From Cupriavidus pauculus (GTDB lineage Bacteria; Pseudomonadota; Gammaproteobacteria; Burkholderiales; Burkholderiaceae), in the NCBI RefSeq assembly GCF_002858765.1, contig NZ_PJRP01000015.1, positions 1 through 64,000 of the forward strand: DNA of 64,000 nt, written 5' to 3'. Made by a program: the position numbers and the translations under genes. The first letter of the stretch is position 1. Every line of letters starts with the position of its first letter. The notes under the pieces are model-generated. The model did no database searches. It was not told the DNA's origin and worked only from the letters and a program-made list of their open reading frames with translations. Below, piece by piece: positions 26,628 through 35,437 of this stretch.

Positions 26628-26655
26628 ACGCCCGCGCCTGCGGGCGTTTCTGTTT
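26628..26655 (+). terminator. Rho-independent terminator after the GDPD gene
   Basis: ACGCCCGC (26628-26635) pairs with GCGGGCGT (26640-26647) around a 4-nt loop, followed by an interrupted T-rich run TTTCTGTTT. It lies between convergent genes. Confidence 0.8.
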
Positions 26656-26670
26656 CCTGCTTCCGGTTTC

Positions 26671-27045
26671 CTATTGCAGCGTGGGCAGTTCGTTGCGCTG
26701 GTAGCAAACGCCGGCCAGGAAGCCGCTCAGCACCGACGCGGCTTCGCGGCCGCCAGCCGGGCGGGCCTGGATGGCCGACACGGCGAATTCGGTCAGCGCC
26801 ACCATGGGAGCCGAGGGCGGGTTGCCGCCCTCGAAGAGCGCGCGCTTGGCGCTGTAGCCATGGGTGCGCATGTCCACCGCGGCGGACATCGCCGTCGCGG
26901 CATAGACGGTGCAGGACTTGTAGCGGACGGGATCGTAGGCCGGGGCCGCGGGCTCGGCGGGCCTGGACGCAGCACGCGGCGCGGCCATCAGCGCCGTCGA
27001 CAGCATCAGCGCACAGACGCTGAACAGCACTCGGTAGGTCTTCAT
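26671..27045 (-). CDS. Small exported protein of unknown function
   Basis: A 124-residue protein with a clear Sec signal peptide (MKTYRVLFSVCALMLSTALMA, cleavage near residue 21-23), then an Ala/Pro-rich stretch. A helical region carries Cys in RYKSCTVYAA and near the end AGVCYQRNE, so one disulfide is possible. I do not recognise the family. The start at 27045 is chosen because the signal peptide begins there; an in-frame GTG at 27060 is a second option, and neither has an ideal ribosome site. It lies between the GDPD and ACBP genes with no evident operon. Confidence 0.6.
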   Translation of the reverse strand: MKTYRVLFSVCALMLSTALMAAPRAASRPAEPAAPAYDPVRYKSCTVYAATAMSAAVDMRTHGYSAKRALFEGGNPPSAPMVALTEFAVSAIQARPAGGREAASVLSGFLAGVCYQRNELPTLQ

Positions 27046-27171
27046 GTCTTCCAGAATCACGACACTGTTGCCAGATACATTGCGGATAGTCTGGTTATCG
27101 GCAGGAAAGACAAGGGGCTGAATATGCGGGGGGAGGGCGTGCGGACGGCGCCAGGCCGCCCGCAGCGGGGG

Positions 27172-27441
27172 TCAGCTGGCGCGGCCGGCCAGCAGGTCGC
27201 CCACCAGTTCGATGTACTTCTGTTTGGCTTCGTCCTGGGCGGTGCCCTTCAGGGCTTCCCAGGCCTCGAACTTGTAGCGGCCGACGAAATCGGTCATGCC
27301 GGGCTTGTCGCCATGGGCGTTGCCTTCCGCACCTTGCTTGTACAGCGCGTACAGGCGCAGCAGCGTCATGTTGTTGGGGCGCTCCGACAGCGTCTTGACG
27401 TCGATTTGGGCCTGGTCGAATTGGGCTTGCAGGTCGCTCAT
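27172..27441 (-). CDS. Acyl-CoA-binding protein
   Basis: An 89-residue ACBP, a small four-helix cytoplasmic protein that binds long-chain acyl-CoA. LYALYKQGAEGNAHGDKPGMTDFVGRYKFEAWEALKG, read as successive short blocks, contains the invariant YKQ, GD-P and K-x-x-AW residues that bind the CoA moiety. Length matches the family. GGAGA lies close upstream of the start at 27441. ACBP is common in eukaryotes and occurs in scattered bacteria including Burkholderiaceae. It is divergent from tsaB. Confidence 0.92.
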   Translation of the reverse strand: MSDLQAQFDQAQIDVKTLSERPNNMTLLRLYALYKQGAEGNAHGDKPGMTDFVGRYKFEAWEALKGTAQDEAKQKYIELVGDLLAGRAS

Positions 27442-27608
27442 GGGGTCTCCGTGTGGCAATGCGTTGAACAGGGGCGATGATAAGCGCCGCCGGCGTCCGT
27501 TTCGGTGCAAAAAAGTCGAGGAAGCTTTCAGATTGCCCGGCTGGCGGGCGGCGCGGGGCGTGCCGTTGCCAATACTGCTTTGCCCCGCCAGCGGATACAA
27601 TCGCAGCC

Positions 27609-28400
27609 ATGTCCTGGATTCTTGCTGTCGAGACCTCCACAGAGTGGTGTTCCGTCGCACTCGGGCGCGCCGCCGCGGATGGCGCCGCCGAGTGTTTCTC
27701 CCGTCATGAGCACACCGGCGTGCGTTCGTCGTCGCGGGTGCTGCCTGCCGTCGGCGAGGTATTGGCCGAGGCCGGCATCCGCCTGGCCGACTGCGCCGCC
27801 ATCGCCTTTGGCGCGGGCCCCGGCTCCTTCACCGGCCTGCGCACCGCCTGTGGCGTGGTGCAAGGCCTGGCGTTTGGCGCCGACCTCCCAGTCATTCCCG
27901 TCAACGTGCTGATGGCGTGCGCGGAAAGCGTACGCAACGCCACGCCGAACGCGCCAGGTGTGCTGGCTACATCGGCGCTGCCTGCGGGTGCGGCGGTGCT
28001 GGTCGCCATCGACGCGCGCATGGACGAAGCCTATGCCGCCACGTTCCGCTGGGACGATGCCGGGAACGAGTGGGCGATGGAAGGTGCCATGCAGGCGGGC
28101 GCGCCGGAATCGATCGCAGCGCCCGAAGGGGATTTCTGGCTGGCCGGCAACGCGCTGACCGTCTTTGGCGATCGCCTGACGGCGGCGACCCGTGCCGCGC
28201 GCACGGTGCCGGAGGCCATGCCCGACGCCCGCGCCATGGTGTCGATTGCCCAGCGAGCGCTGGCACGCGGCGAGACGATTGCCGCGGCGGACGCCATGCC
28301 GATCTATGTGCGCGACAAGGTCGCCCAGACCATTGTGGAGCGCGAGGCCGTGGCCGCCGCCAAGGCCGCCGCGCTGGCCGGGCAGGGAGCGGCCCGATGA
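27609..28400 (+). CDS. tsaB: tRNA t6A-modification protein TsaB
   Basis: Partner of TsaD and TsaE in making N6-threonylcarbamoyladenosine at position 37 of ANN-decoding tRNAs. The 263-residue product starts ILAVETSTEWCSVAL, the ASKHA-fold strand, and contains FGAGPGSFTGLRTACGVVQGLAFG, the TsaB signature. It has an Ala-rich C-terminal tail. The gene overlaps rimI by 4 bases (ATGA), as in many proteobacteria, and heads the run tsaB-rimI-udg-DUF1853. Confidence 0.95.
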   Translation: MSWILAVETSTEWCSVALGRAAADGAAECFSRHEHTGVRSSSRVLPAVGEVLAEAGIRLADCAAIAFGAGPGSFTGLRTACGVVQGLAFGADLPVIPVNVLMACAESVRNATPNAPGVLATSALPAGAAVLVAIDARMDEAYAATFRWDDAGNEWAMEGAMQAGAPESIAAPEGDFWLAGNALTVFGDRLTAATRAARTVPEAMPDARAMVSIAQRALARGETIAAADAMPIYVRDKVAQTIVEREAVAAAKAAALAGQGAAR

Positions 28401-28951
28401 GCGCCGCGCTGCTGCCACCCGAGCGCCCGGAACGTCCCGAGTGGCCGACCGTACCGGCCATGCCGGCGCTGGCGCCGGGCTGGGCGCTGGATCATATGAG
28501 CGCCCGCGACCTGCCGGAAGTGGCCGAGATCGAACAGCGCGCCTACAGCCATCCGTGGACGCGCGGCAACTTCGAGAATTCGCTCAAGGCGGGGCATTTC
28601 GGGCTGACGCTGCGCGATCCGTCGACAGCGCTGATTGGCTACGCGATGCTGATGCCGGTGGTCGACGAGATGCACCTGCTCAATATCACGATCGATCCGA
28701 TTCACCAGCGGCAGGGCTACGGGCGCCTGCTGCTGGCCATCGCGCTGGCCACGTCGCATGGGCACCGGCTGCACACGATGCTGCTGGAGGTGCGTCCGTC
28801 GAATATCGGCGCGCTGGCGCTGTACCTGGAAGCGGGGTTTGTCGAGATCGGCCGCCGCAAGGGCTACTACCCGGCCACGGCGCTGGGGCGCGAGGACGCC
28901 CTGGTGCTGCGCCGCGTCTGGCCCGCCAGTGTTGACGGAGAACCGGCATGA
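28397..28951 (+). CDS. rimI: Ribosomal-protein alanine N-acetyltransferase RimI
   Basis: GNAT-fold acetyltransferase of 184 residues; acetylates the N-terminal Ala of ribosomal protein S18 in E. coli. A non-conserved Pro-rich start of about 30 residues precedes the domain. The acetyl-CoA motif A is HQRQGYGRLLLAIAL (Q/R-x2-G-x-G/A), and LEVRPSNIGALALYLEAGF with GRRKGYYP is the RimI-specific end. It overlaps tsaB upstream and udg downstream by ATGA, so translation is coupled through all three genes. Confidence 0.93.
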   Translation: MSAALLPPERPERPEWPTVPAMPALAPGWALDHMSARDLPEVAEIEQRAYSHPWTRGNFENSLKAGHFGLTLRDPSTALIGYAMLMPVVDEMHLLNITIDPIHQRQGYGRLLLAIALATSHGHRLHTMLLEVRPSNIGALALYLEAGFVEIGRRKGYYPATALGREDALVLRRVWPASVDGEPA

Positions 28952-29997
28952 ACCGCCGCGCGATGTTCCTGGAGGCTTTGGGTATCCCCGCCGAGTGGGT
29001 GCCGCGCCGGGCGCCGGCCGTCGAGATGGCCGATGACGAAGCGGTAGCGGCGGAAGCTGCCGTCATCGAGACGGCCGTGGAACCGGTCGCGCAAACGGTG
29101 GCGCAAATGGTCGCGCAAACGGTCGCGCAAACGGTGACCGAAGCGGCCGTGGCACCCGTAGCGGCACGGCAGCAGGACGTCCGGGAATCCCGGTCCCTCC
29201 GGCCGTCCGAGCCGGCCAGCGTGCCTGCCGCCGATTTTCCGGCCGACATTCCGGCCGACATTCAGGCCGACGCTTCAGCCGAGATCGACCACGCCGTCGA
29301 CAACGCCGTCGAACTGGCAGCGACCGTCGAGGCCTTCGACGCACCGAACCCCGACCGGCCGGTTGCGCCGGCCGTAGCGCAGCCGCTGGTCCGCCTGCCC
29401 GGGCAGGCGGACCGCGAGGCCGCCATTGCCGACATGCCCTGGCCCGCGCTGGCGGACAGCGTGGCCGGCTGTACCGCATGCGGCCTGTGCGACACCCGCA
29501 CCCAAACCGTGTTCGGCGTGGGTGACACCCAGGCCGAATGGATGCTGGTGGGTGAGGCGCCGGGCGAGAACGAGGACTTGCAGGGCGAGCCGTTCGTCGG
29601 CCAGGCCGGCAAGCTGCTGGACAACATGCTGGGGGCGCTGGGCCTGGCGCGCGGACGCAACGTCTATATCGCCAACGTGCTCAAGTGCCGTCCGCCGGGC
29701 AACCGGAATCCGGAGCCCGACGAAGTGGCCCAGTGCGAGCCCTACCTGAAGCGCCAGATTGCGCTGATCAAGCCGAAGGTCATCGTGGTGCTGGGCCGCT
29801 TTGCGGCGCAGTCGCTGCTGCGGTCGACCACGCCGATCGGCAAGCTGCGCGGCACGGTGCATACCTACGAGGGCATTCCCGTGGTGGTGACCTATCACCC
29901 CGCCTACCTGCTGCGCACGCTGACCGACAAGGCGCGTGCCTGGGAAGACCTGTGTCTGGCACGCGAGGTCCACGATCGTGCGGGAGCTCAAGCCTGA
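28948..29997 (+). CDS. Family 4 uracil-DNA glycosylase
   Basis: Removes uracil from DNA; iron-sulfur type (UdgA/UDGa). Of the 349 residues, the catalytic domain fills about 155-345. [17 protein letters not shown] and [20 protein letters not shown] supply the four Cys ligands of a [4Fe-4S] cluster. [23 protein letters not shown] is motif 1, [12 protein letters not shown] follows, and [10 protein letters not shown] is the His motif. The first 150 residues are low-complexity and acidic, with two tandem arrays (VAQT units and PADI units, each coded by 12-bp repeats). This extension is much longer than in thermophilic homologues. It overlaps rimI upstream and the DUF1853 gene downstream. Confidence 0.93.
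   Translation: MNRRAMFLEALGIPAEWVPRRAPAVEMADDEAVAAEAAVIETAVEPVAQTVAQMVAQTVAQTVTEAAVAPVAARQQDVRESRSLRPSEPASVPAADFPADIPADIQADASAEIDHAVDNAVELAATVEAFDAPNPDRPVAPAVAQPLVRLPGQADREAAIADMPWPALADSVAGCTACGLCDTRTQTVFGVGDTQAEWMLVGEAPGENEDLQGEPFVGQAGKLLDNMLGALGLARGRNVYIANVLKCRPPGNRNPEPDEVAQCEPYLKRQIALIKPKVIVVLGRFAAQSLLRSTTPIGKLRGTVHTYEGIPVVVTYHPAYLLRTLTDKARAWEDLCLAREVHDRAGAQA
29086..29133 (+). repeat. 12-bp tandem repeat, four units, in the UDG N-terminus
   Basis: Four units of the form GTCGCGCAAACG encode [16 protein letters not shown]. The frame is kept. The units lie in the non-conserved N-terminal extension of the glycosylase. Confidence 0.85.
29233..29280 (+). repeat. Second 12-bp tandem repeat in the UDG N-terminus
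   Basis: Four 12-base units beginning GATTTTCCGGCC and GACATTCCGGCC encode [16 protein letters not shown]. This array is unrelated in sequence to the VAQT array 100 bases upstream but has the same period. Confidence 0.8.
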
Positions 29998-31063
29998 TCT
30001 CGCGCTGGTGACGCCGACGGGCGGCTGCGCGCCGACCGGGGCGGACGCGCCTTTGCCGCTCTGGTGCCGCGCGGCCTCGCAGCGCGCGCGCGACCTGGCG
30101 TGGTGCTCGCTGTCTCCGGCGCTGCTGTCGCATCTGCCCGATGGCTACCAGGACGGGCCTGCGCGGCTGGCCCAATGGCCGCCCGGCGCGCGGGCGGGAT
30201 GGCAGGCCTGGCTGTCGCAGGCCGACCCGGCCACCTTGCCCGAAACCATCGCCGAACTGAGCCAGCATCCGGACCCGACCGGCAGCCGCAGCCTGCGCCT
30301 GGGGCGTCATGCCGAGCGGCTGCTGCATTTCGCGCTGCGGCATACGCAAGGGGTGGATCTGCTGGCCGCCAATGTCCCGATCCGCCGCGCCAACGGGCAT
30401 GGCGTGCAAACGCTGGGCGAACTCGACGTGATCTGGCGCGACCCCGCCGACGCGGCCGTCGTCCACTGGGAGATGGCCGCCAAGTTCTACCTGATGGTGG
30501 AGGGCGTTGCCGGGCATCGGGCCTTTGTCGGGCCGAACCTGGTCGACCGCCTGGGTGACAAGCTCGATCACATCGTGCGGCGTCAGTTGCCGCTAGGCCT
30601 GACGGCCGAGGCCCAGGCGCTGATCGGGCATCCCGTGGATCGCAGCGAAGTCTATTTGCTGGGCTGGCTGTTCTACCGCGACGGCATCGTGCCGGCCGGT
30701 CTGGAAACCCTGGGCATTGCGCCGGATCACCTGAACGGGTGGTGGATGCCGCTCGACGCCTGGCATGCCCGGGCGACGGACCCCGCCAGAGGCCACGTGC
30801 GCTGGTGCCGGCTATCCAGGTCCGACTGGCTGTCGGGCGCCCGTGTGGCCGACGGCGCGACCGAGGCCGCGGCGGTCATGCACGACGCGCTGGCCGAACG
30901 CTTTGCCGACCCGCTGCACGCGTGGCGCCGCGAGTCACCGGTCATGGTCTGTGAACTGGTGCAGGATCAGGATGCGCCCGGCATCTGGCGCGAACGCTCG
31001 CGCGGATTCGTGGTGCCGGACGACTGGGAGGCGCGGGCCGCGCTGCGGGCCGGGGCGCCGTGA
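29978..31063 (+). CDS. DUF1853 family protein, PD-(D/E)XK nuclease-like
   Basis: A 361-residue protein of the DUF1853 family, function not established. A possible PD-(D/E)XK nuclease core is visible: GELDVIWRDP gives the Asp, and HWEMAAKFYL gives the E-x-K triad end, with a preceding helix HAERLLHFAL. These are the residues that bind metal in that fold; this reading is inference. The start is taken as GTG 29978, with GAGG 9 nt upstream, overlapping the end of udg by 20 bases; an earlier GTG at 29936 is possible. The close coupling to a DNA glycosylase makes a role in DNA repair plausible. Confidence 0.75.
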   Translation: MRELKPDLALVTPTGGCAPTGADAPLPLWCRAASQRARDLAWCSLSPALLSHLPDGYQDGPARLAQWPPGARAGWQAWLSQADPATLPETIAELSQHPDPTGSRSLRLGRHAERLLHFALRHTQGVDLLAANVPIRRANGHGVQTLGELDVIWRDPADAAVVHWEMAAKFYLMVEGVAGHRAFVGPNLVDRLGDKLDHIVRRQLPLGLTAEAQALIGHPVDRSEVYLLGWLFYRDGIVPAGLETLGIAPDHLNGWWMPLDAWHARATDPARGHVRWCRLSRSDWLSGARVADGATEAAAVMHDALAERFADPLHAWRRESPVMVCELVQDQDAPGIWRERSRGFVVPDDWEARAALRAGAP

Positions 31064-31116
31064 GGGGGGGGCGAGTGACGCCCTCGGGGGCGTCCTCGGA
31101 GATACCCCGCGTGTGA

Positions 31117-32436
31117 TCAGTGGTGCTTGTCCTCGCCGATCATCGCCAGCGAGTTGTACACCTTGACGTTGTGCTTGTGCAGGCGCATCACCAGCGCCAT
31201 GGTCGCCACGATGAACAGGCCCAGCGCGACGATGACAAAGCCGATCGGCACGTTCAGCTTGATCAGCAGCGCGTACAGGCACAGCATCAGCAGCACCGAA
31301 ACGTTCTCGTTGAAGTTCTGCACCGCGATGGAATGGCCAGCCGAAAGCAGCACATGGCCGCGGTGCTGGAGCAGGGCGTTCATCGGCACCACGAAGTAGC
31401 CCGACATGGCCCCCACGATCATCAGGAACACGTAGGCGATGGCCATGTGGAGCGGCATCGCCATGCCCAGCACGTCGAGCGTCACGGCCGGCATGGTGTC
31501 CTTGGTGTAGAACGCCATCAGGATCACGGTGGCACCCATGGCCACGCCGAACGGCAGCACCGACAGCGACTTGCGCAGCGGAATGCGCGCGGCGGCGGCG
31601 ATAGCGCCCACGGCCACGCCCACGGCCACCACGGCCTGCAGCAGCGCGCCTTGCGACAGGTTCAGCCCCAGCGACTTCTCGGCCCACTTGAGCACGATGA
31701 ACTGCAGTGTGGCGCCCACGCCCCAGAACAGCGTGGTCACGGCCAGCGAGATCTGGCCCAGCTTGTCGCGCCACAGCGCAATGAAGCAGTCGCCGAATTC
31801 GGCAATCAGCTTGATGGGGTTCTTTTCCTGCTGGGGATAGCGCGCGCCGGTGTCGGGGATGAACAGGTTGAAGACCCCGGCGATGAAGTAGAACAGCATG
31901 ATCACCACCATCGCCGCTTCCGCGGGGGTGTTGATGCCGGTGTCCACGTAGGGCAGGTCGAAGCGCAGCAGGATGGTCGACAGGTGAACCGAGATCAGGG
32001 CGCCGCCCACGACCGTGCCCAGGATGATCGAACCGACCGTCAGGCCTTCGATCCAGCCATTGGCCATCACCAGCTTCTCGGGGGGCAGCAGCTCGGTCAG
32101 GATGCCGTACTTGGCCGGCGAATAGGCCGCCGCGCCGAACCCGACCACGCCATAGGCCAGCAGCGGGTGCAGCCCGAACATCATGATGGCGCAGCCCACG
32201 ATCTTGATGGCATTGGTGATCAGCATCACCTTGCCCTTGGGCATGGAGTCGGCAAAGGCGCCCACGAATGCCGCCAGCACCACATAGGACAGCACGAAGA
32301 ACAGCTTGAGCAGCGGCGTCATCCACTGCGGGGAATGCAATTCGGTAAGAAGGGCAATGGCTGCGATGAGCAGGGCATTGTCGGCCAGCGACGAAAAGAA
32401 CTGCGCGGCCATGATCGTGTAGAAACCCTTCTTCAT
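31117..32436 (-). CDS. lplT: Lysophospholipid transporter LplT
   Basis: Inner-membrane MFS flippase that moves lysophospholipids to the cytoplasmic face for reacylation. The 439-residue product starts MKKGFYTIMAAQFFSSLADNAL, the LplT hallmark, and has about 12 hydrophobic segments, with KYGILTELLPPEKLVMANGW in the first loop. In enterobacteria it is next to aas; here no acyltransferase is adjacent, and alr is the divergent neighbour. The chosen start has a ribosome site placed too close. Upstream in-frame ATGs (32469, 32592, 32598) would add up to 54 residues, and the furthest has a moderate AGAGAAG, so the start is uncertain. Confidence 0.88.
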   Translation of the reverse strand: MKKGFYTIMAAQFFSSLADNALLIAAIALLTELHSPQWMTPLLKLFFVLSYVVLAAFVGAFADSMPKGKVMLITNAIKIVGCAIMMFGLHPLLAYGVVGFGAAAYSPAKYGILTELLPPEKLVMANGWIEGLTVGSIILGTVVGGALISVHLSTILLRFDLPYVDTGINTPAEAAMVVIMLFYFIAGVFNLFIPDTGARYPQQEKNPIKLIAEFGDCFIALWRDKLGQISLAVTTLFWGVGATLQFIVLKWAEKSLGLNLSQGALLQAVVAVGVAVGAIAAAARIPLRKSLSVLPFGVAMGATVILMAFYTKDTMPAVTLDVLGMAMPLHMAIAYVFLMIVGAMSGYFVVPMNALLQHRGHVLLSAGHSIAVQNFNENVSVLLMLCLYALLIKLNVPIGFVIVALGLFIVATMALVMRLHKHNVKVYNSLAMIGEDKHH

Positions 32437-32906
32437 ACCTTGGACTTTGTCTCCATCGCGGGCGTCCATGTGGACGGGCAAAAACGCACTGGCCGGCAGT
32501 GCCGTCGCTTGCAGGGAACCTGTTGCACCTGTCTTGTCAAAGTGGGGCGGCGACGCTACTTTCGCGCGCCTTGCGGCTTGCCTGACCGTCATTGACATAT
32601 TGCTTCTCTTTCAAAACATGGCCGGAGCGTCCGGCTTTATATCACGAATCCGCGACATTTCAGCACACCGGCGGACGCGCATTGGACAGTACATGCCCGG
32701 ATGGATTCCCGGAATCGACGTGCGGATGTGGTCAAATATCGCCTGCGCAAGGTGGTGCCGGCATGTCCGCCCAGGCCGGTTCGTCCCGGAGCCTGTTACC
32801 GCACAGTGTGTGCCACCTCAACGCCCGAATCCAGTGGCCTGCCGACCGGGTCTTCCCGCATCTGGTGCAGAACATCGTTCGGCAGCCCACGCAAGCAGTC
32901 ATACCC
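32437..32906. other. Divergent intergenic region lplT/alr
   Basis: This 470-base stretch separates the chosen starts of lplT and alr. Part may be an N-terminal extension of lplT (see its entry). On the + strand TTGACA at 32592-32597 is a good -35 box but lacks a matching -10 at the usual distance. No small gene was supported. Confidence 0.4.
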
Positions 32907-34016
32907 ATGCCAAGACCCATTCACGCTGTCATCCACCAGCCTGCGCTGGCCAACAACCTTGAAGTGGTGCGCCGCCATGCGCCCGATTCCCGCGTCTGGG
33001 CGGTGGTCAAGGCCAACGCCTACGGCCACGGCATCCGCCGCGCCTTTGCCGGCCTGAAGGCCGCCGACGGCTTCGGCCTGCTGGACCTCAACGAAGCCGT
33101 GCTGCTGCGCGAACTGGGCTGGCAGGGTCCGATCCTGCTGCTGGAGGGATTCTTCCAGCCCCAGGATGTTCCCGTGATCGAGCAATATCGCCTGACCACT
33201 GCCATCCACTGCGAAGAGCAGCTGCGCATGCTGGAGCAGGCCCGGCCCAAGGGCCCGCTGGCCATCCAGCTCAAGCTCAACACCGGCATGAACCGGCTGG
33301 GATTCCGCCCGGCGCAGTACCGGACGGCCTGGGAGCGCGCCCGCACCATGCCCTGCGTGGGCAGTATCGTCCATATGACCCATTTCTCCGATGCCGACAG
33401 CGCGCGCGGCATCGCGCACCAGATCGAGGCGTTCGAGTCCGCCACGGCCAACCTGCCCGGCGAGGTCAGCCTGTCGAATTCGGCTGCGGTGCTCTGGCAT
33501 CCGTCGGCCCATCGCAACTGGGTGCGGCCGGGCGTGATCCTCTACGGCGGCTCGCCCACGGGCCTGTGGGCCGACATCGCGGATACCGGCCTGCAGCCGG
33601 CGATGTCGCTGCACAGCGAACTGATCGGCATCCAGGACCTGCAACCGGGCGATACCGTTGGCTATGGCTCGATGTTTACGGCCGACCGGGCGATGCGTAT
33701 CGGCGTGGTGGCCTGCGGCTACGCGGATGGCTACCCGCGCCACGCGTCCGGCTGGGGCGACAAGCGCGCCCCGGTGCTGGTCGATGGCGTGCGCACCGAG
33801 CTGGTGGGCCGCGTGTCGATGGACATGATCTGTGTGGACCTGACCCCGTGCCCCAAGGCCAAGGCCGGTTCGCCGGTCACGCTCTGGGGCCACGGGCTGC
33901 CGATCGACGATGTGGCCGCCGCCAGCGGCACGGTCGGCTATGAACTGATGTGCGCCCTGGCGCCGCGCGTGCCGACGACGGTGGCCATGCTGACCACGGC
34001 CGATTCGGTCGCCTGA
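32907..34016 (+). CDS. alr: Alanine racemase
   Basis: PLP enzyme that makes D-alanine for peptidoglycan. The 369-residue product has the PLP-lysine motif [11 protein letters not shown] (Lys35), the HMTHFSDAD block and catalytic Tyr in [10 protein letters not shown], followed by [12 protein letters not shown] near the C-terminal barrel. Length is typical for proteobacterial Alr/DadX. ATG 32907 gives the conserved [10 protein letters not shown] start; earlier in-frame starts are not homologous. It precedes radA by 49 bases and may be co-transcribed. No dadA is adjacent, which favours the biosynthetic Alr over catabolic DadX. Confidence 0.93.
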   Translation: MPRPIHAVIHQPALANNLEVVRRHAPDSRVWAVVKANAYGHGIRRAFAGLKAADGFGLLDLNEAVLLRELGWQGPILLLEGFFQPQDVPVIEQYRLTTAIHCEEQLRMLEQARPKGPLAIQLKLNTGMNRLGFRPAQYRTAWERARTMPCVGSIVHMTHFSDADSARGIAHQIEAFESATANLPGEVSLSNSAAVLWHPSAHRNWVRPGVILYGGSPTGLWADIADTGLQPAMSLHSELIGIQDLQPGDTVGYGSMFTADRAMRIGVVACGYADGYPRHASGWGDKRAPVLVDGVRTELVGRVSMDMICVDLTPCPKAKAGSPVTLWGHGLPIDDVAAASGTVGYELMCALAPRVPTTVAMLTTADSVA

Positions 34017-34065
34017 AGACCGCCCGAGCCCACCCAGCCCTAGTCCGCCCAGTCAGAATTCTTCG

Positions 34066-35433
34066 ATGGCCAAAACCAAGACTGTCTATACCTGTACCGA
34101 ATGCGGCGGGACCTCGCCGCGTTGGGCGGGCCAATGCCCGCAATGCAACGCCTGGAACACGCTCGTCGAGACCGTGGCGGAATCAGGATCGTCGGCCGCG
34201 CGCCGCTTCCAGCCGCTGGCGGCGTCGGCCGTGGTCCGCAAGCTGAGCGACATCGAAGCCGCCGATGTGCCGCGCTTCACCACGGGCATCGATGAATTCG
34301 ACCGGGTGCTCGGTGGCGGGCTGGTGTCGGGCGGGGTGGTGCTGATCGGCGGCGACCCCGGCATCGGCAAGTCGACGCTGCTGCTGCAGACGCTGGCCAA
34401 CCTGTCGGCCAACCGGCGCGTGCTCTATATCAGTGGCGAGGAATCGGGCGCCCAGATCGCGCTGCGCGCGCAGCGGCTGGGGGTGGAGGCCGCCACGCTG
34501 GGCCTGCTGCCCGAGATCCAGCTCGAGAAAATCCAGGCCGCGCTGGAAGCCGACAAGCCCGAAGTGGCCGTGATCGACTCGATCCAGACGGTGTATTCAG
34601 AGGCGCTGACCTCGGCGCCGGGGTCGGTGGCCCAGGTGCGCGAGTGCGCGGCGCAGCTGACGCGCATCGCCAAGAGCAGCGACATCACCATCATCCTGGT
34701 GGGCCATGTGACCAAGGAAGGCAGCCTGGCCGGGCCGCGCGTGCTGGAGCACATTGTCGACACGGTGCTGTATTTCGAGGGCGACACCCATTCGTCGCAC
34801 CGGTTGATCCGCGCGTTCAAGAACCGCTTCGGCGCGGTCAACGAACTTGGCGTTTTTGCGATGACCGAGCGCGGCCTGCGCGGCATCAGCAATCCGTCGG
34901 CGCTGTTCCTGTCGCAGCACGAGGAGCAGGTGGCAGGGTCGTGCGTGCTGGTGACGCAGGAGGGCACGCGCCCGCTGCTGGTGGAGGTGCAGGCGCTGGT
35001 CGACACGGCCAACGTGCCTAACCCGCGTCGGCTGGCGGTGGGCCTGGAGCAGAACCGGCTGGCGATGCTGCTGGCGGTGCTGCACCGGCACGCCGGCATC
35101 GCGTGCTTCGACCAGGACGTGTTCCTGAATGCGGTCGGCGGGGTCAAGATCACCGAGCCGGCCGCCGATTTGGCGGTTCTGCTATCGATTCACTCGTCGA
35201 TGCGCAACAAGCCGCTGCCGCGCGGGCTGGTGGTGTTTGGCGAAGTGGGCCTGGCTGGCGAGATCCGTCCTAGCCCACGCGGGCAGGAACGGCTCAAGGA
35301 GGCCGCCAAGCTGGGCTTCACGGTGGCCGTGATCCCGAAGGCCAACGCGCCGAAGCAGCCCATCGACGGGCTGGAAGTCATTGCGGTGGACCGCCTGGAG
35401 CAGGCGATCGACCGCGTGCGGCACCTGGACTGA
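34066..35433 (+). CDS. radA: DNA repair protein RadA
   Basis: RecA-like ATPase that drives branch migration in homologous recombination. The 455-residue product has an N-terminal C4 zinc finger (Cys10, Cys13, Cys24, Cys27), Walker A GGDPGIGKST, the RadA-specific KNRFG motif and a C-terminal Lon-protease-like domain (RGLVVFGEVGLAGEIRPSPRG) lacking protease activity in known members. The order alr-radA is common in Burkholderiaceae. The stop is 4 bases before the next regulator gene, so readthrough is likely. Confidence 0.97.
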   Translation: MAKTKTVYTCTECGGTSPRWAGQCPQCNAWNTLVETVAESGSSAARRFQPLAASAVVRKLSDIEAADVPRFTTGIDEFDRVLGGGLVSGGVVLIGGDPGIGKSTLLLQTLANLSANRRVLYISGEESGAQIALRAQRLGVEAATLGLLPEIQLEKIQAALEADKPEVAVIDSIQTVYSEALTSAPGSVAQVRECAAQLTRIAKSSDITIILVGHVTKEGSLAGPRVLEHIVDTVLYFEGDTHSSHRLIRAFKNRFGAVNELGVFAMTERGLRGISNPSALFLSQHEEQVAGSCVLVTQEGTRPLLVEVQALVDTANVPNPRRLAVGLEQNRLAMLLAVLHRHAGIACFDQDVFLNAVGGVKITEPAADLAVLLSIHSSMRNKPLPRGLVVFGEVGLAGEIRPSPRGQERLKEAAKLGFTVAVIPKANAPKQPIDGLEVIAVDRLEQAIDRVRHLD

Positions 35434-35437
35434 CGCC

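Noticed and set aside
31120-32595. A 491-codon + strand frame opposite lplT
   Set aside because: Highly His/Gln/Arg-rich antisense translation; lplT on the - strand has a clear family match.
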